Shown one piece after another: positions 63,629 through 64,000 of a DNA stretch of 64,000 nt; position 1 is the first letter of the stretch, and every line of letters begins with the position of its first letter. The notes beneath the pieces are model-generated. The model had not been told where the DNA came from and searched no databases. It saw only the letters and a list, made by a program, of their open reading frames with translations. Source of the DNA: Pseudomonas brassicacearum subsp. neoaurantiaca (GTDB lineage: Bacteria; Pseudomonadota; Gammaproteobacteria; Pseudomonadales; Pseudomonadaceae); assembly GCF_013608025.1 (NCBI RefSeq), contig NZ_VDLV01000011.1:241-64240 (forward strand), in the 5' to 3' direction. Made by a program: the position numbers and the translations under genes.

Positions 63629-64000
63629 TTACATATGGGAAATCAGCGCATCGCCGAAGCCGGAAGACGACACCAGCCTGGCACCGTCCATCAGGCGCTC
63701 GAAGTCATAGGTCACGGTCTTGGCCGAAATCGCGCCGTTAGTGCCCTTGATGATCAGGTCGGCCGCTTCGGTCCAGCCCATGTGGCGCAGCATCATTTCC
63801 GCCGACAGGATCAGCGACCCCGGGTTGACCTGGTCCTTGCCTGCATATTTAGGCGCGGTACCGTGGGTGGCTTCGAACATTGCCACGGTGTCGGACAGGT
63901 TGGCGCCCGGCGCGATGCCGATACCGCCCACTTCCGCCGCCAGGGCATCGGAGAGGTAATCGCCGTTCAGGTTCAAGGTAGCGATCACGTCATACTCTGC
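63629..64000 (-). CDS. icd: Isocitrate dehydrogenase, NADP-dependent (5' part outside window)
   Basis: The C-terminal 123 codons are visible; the start lies beyond 64000. [70 protein letters not shown] and the end [10 protein letters not shown] are those of the E. coli-type Icd, with the NADP-adenine region [10 protein letters not shown]. It makes 2-oxoglutarate in the TCA cycle. Confidence 0.96.
   Translation of the reverse strand, partial: AEYDVIATLNLNGDYLSDALAAEVGGIGIAPGANLSDTVAMFEATHGTAPKYAGKDQVNPGSLILSAEMMLRHMGWTEAADLIIKGTNGAISAKTVTYDFERLMDGARLVSSSGFGDALISHM

Overview
The window is GC-rich, gene-dense chromosome of a Pseudomonas, most likely of the P. fluorescens group. The strongest evidence is the core gene order at the right end: icd, cspD, clpS-clpA, infA, bpt, aat, trxB, ftsK, lolA, rarA, crcB, serS, cysG, tusEBCD. 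This order and these protein sequences are typical of Pseudomonas. The dense scatter of REP/REPIN palindromes between genes fits the same group. I saw no tRNA, rRNA, CRISPR array, prophage or intact IS. One small IS5-type MITE is present.

Left part (1-10.7 kb): a VOC-fold protein, an NRAMP transporter, MlaA with a small overlapping gene, an OmpR/histidine-kinase pair, a KefF/KefC-like potassium efflux pair, a PdxI/YdbC-like reductase divergent from a LysR regulator, and a chromosomal AadA-like aminoglycoside adenylyltransferase.

10.9-17.5 kb: a tightly coupled minus-strand operon of glycosyltransferase, UDP-galactopyranose mutase (glf), clan GH-A glycosidase and ABC exporter. It is divergent from galE, and together they look like a galactofuranose glycoconjugate synthesis and export locus.

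17.7-24.3 kb: a stress-type ferritin-like operon, a degenerate SRAP-domain protein, a RidA protein, a DUF6124 gene behind a strikingly structured 5' leader whose last hairpin sequesters the ribosome binding site, and the L-lactate permease.

24.4-45.4 kb is accessory and metabolic: a small lipoprotein, a PL7 alginate-lyase-like protein, a sugar catabolic block (MFS permease, TIM-barrel isomerase, Gfo/Idh dehydrogenase, LacI regulator with a perfect palindromic operator), a TRAP-TAXI transporter with DUF1850, a TetR/thioesterase pair, a Tat-exported SMP-30 lactonase, a DMT exporter, a duplicated-CAP secreted protein, a beta-propeller/HTH regulator pair, an isochorismatase-like hydrolase, gamma-glutamyltranspeptidase, a GNAT enzyme, a lipoprotein and a DUF6388 protein.

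45.5-64 kb is core housekeeping: tRNA 2-thiolation sulfur relay (tusDCBE), glutathionyl-hydroquinone reductase, siroheme synthesis, seryl-tRNA synthetase, fluoride export, RarA, LolA, FtsK, thioredoxin reductase, the N-degron transferases Aat and Bpt next to ClpSA, IF-1, CspD and isocitrate dehydrogenase.

The most interesting signals are the DUF6124 leader RNA, the Glf glycoconjugate operon, a 12-base motif shared at the same distance from two unrelated genes, the degenerate SRAP protein, and composite, collapsed and inside-out REPIN forms.
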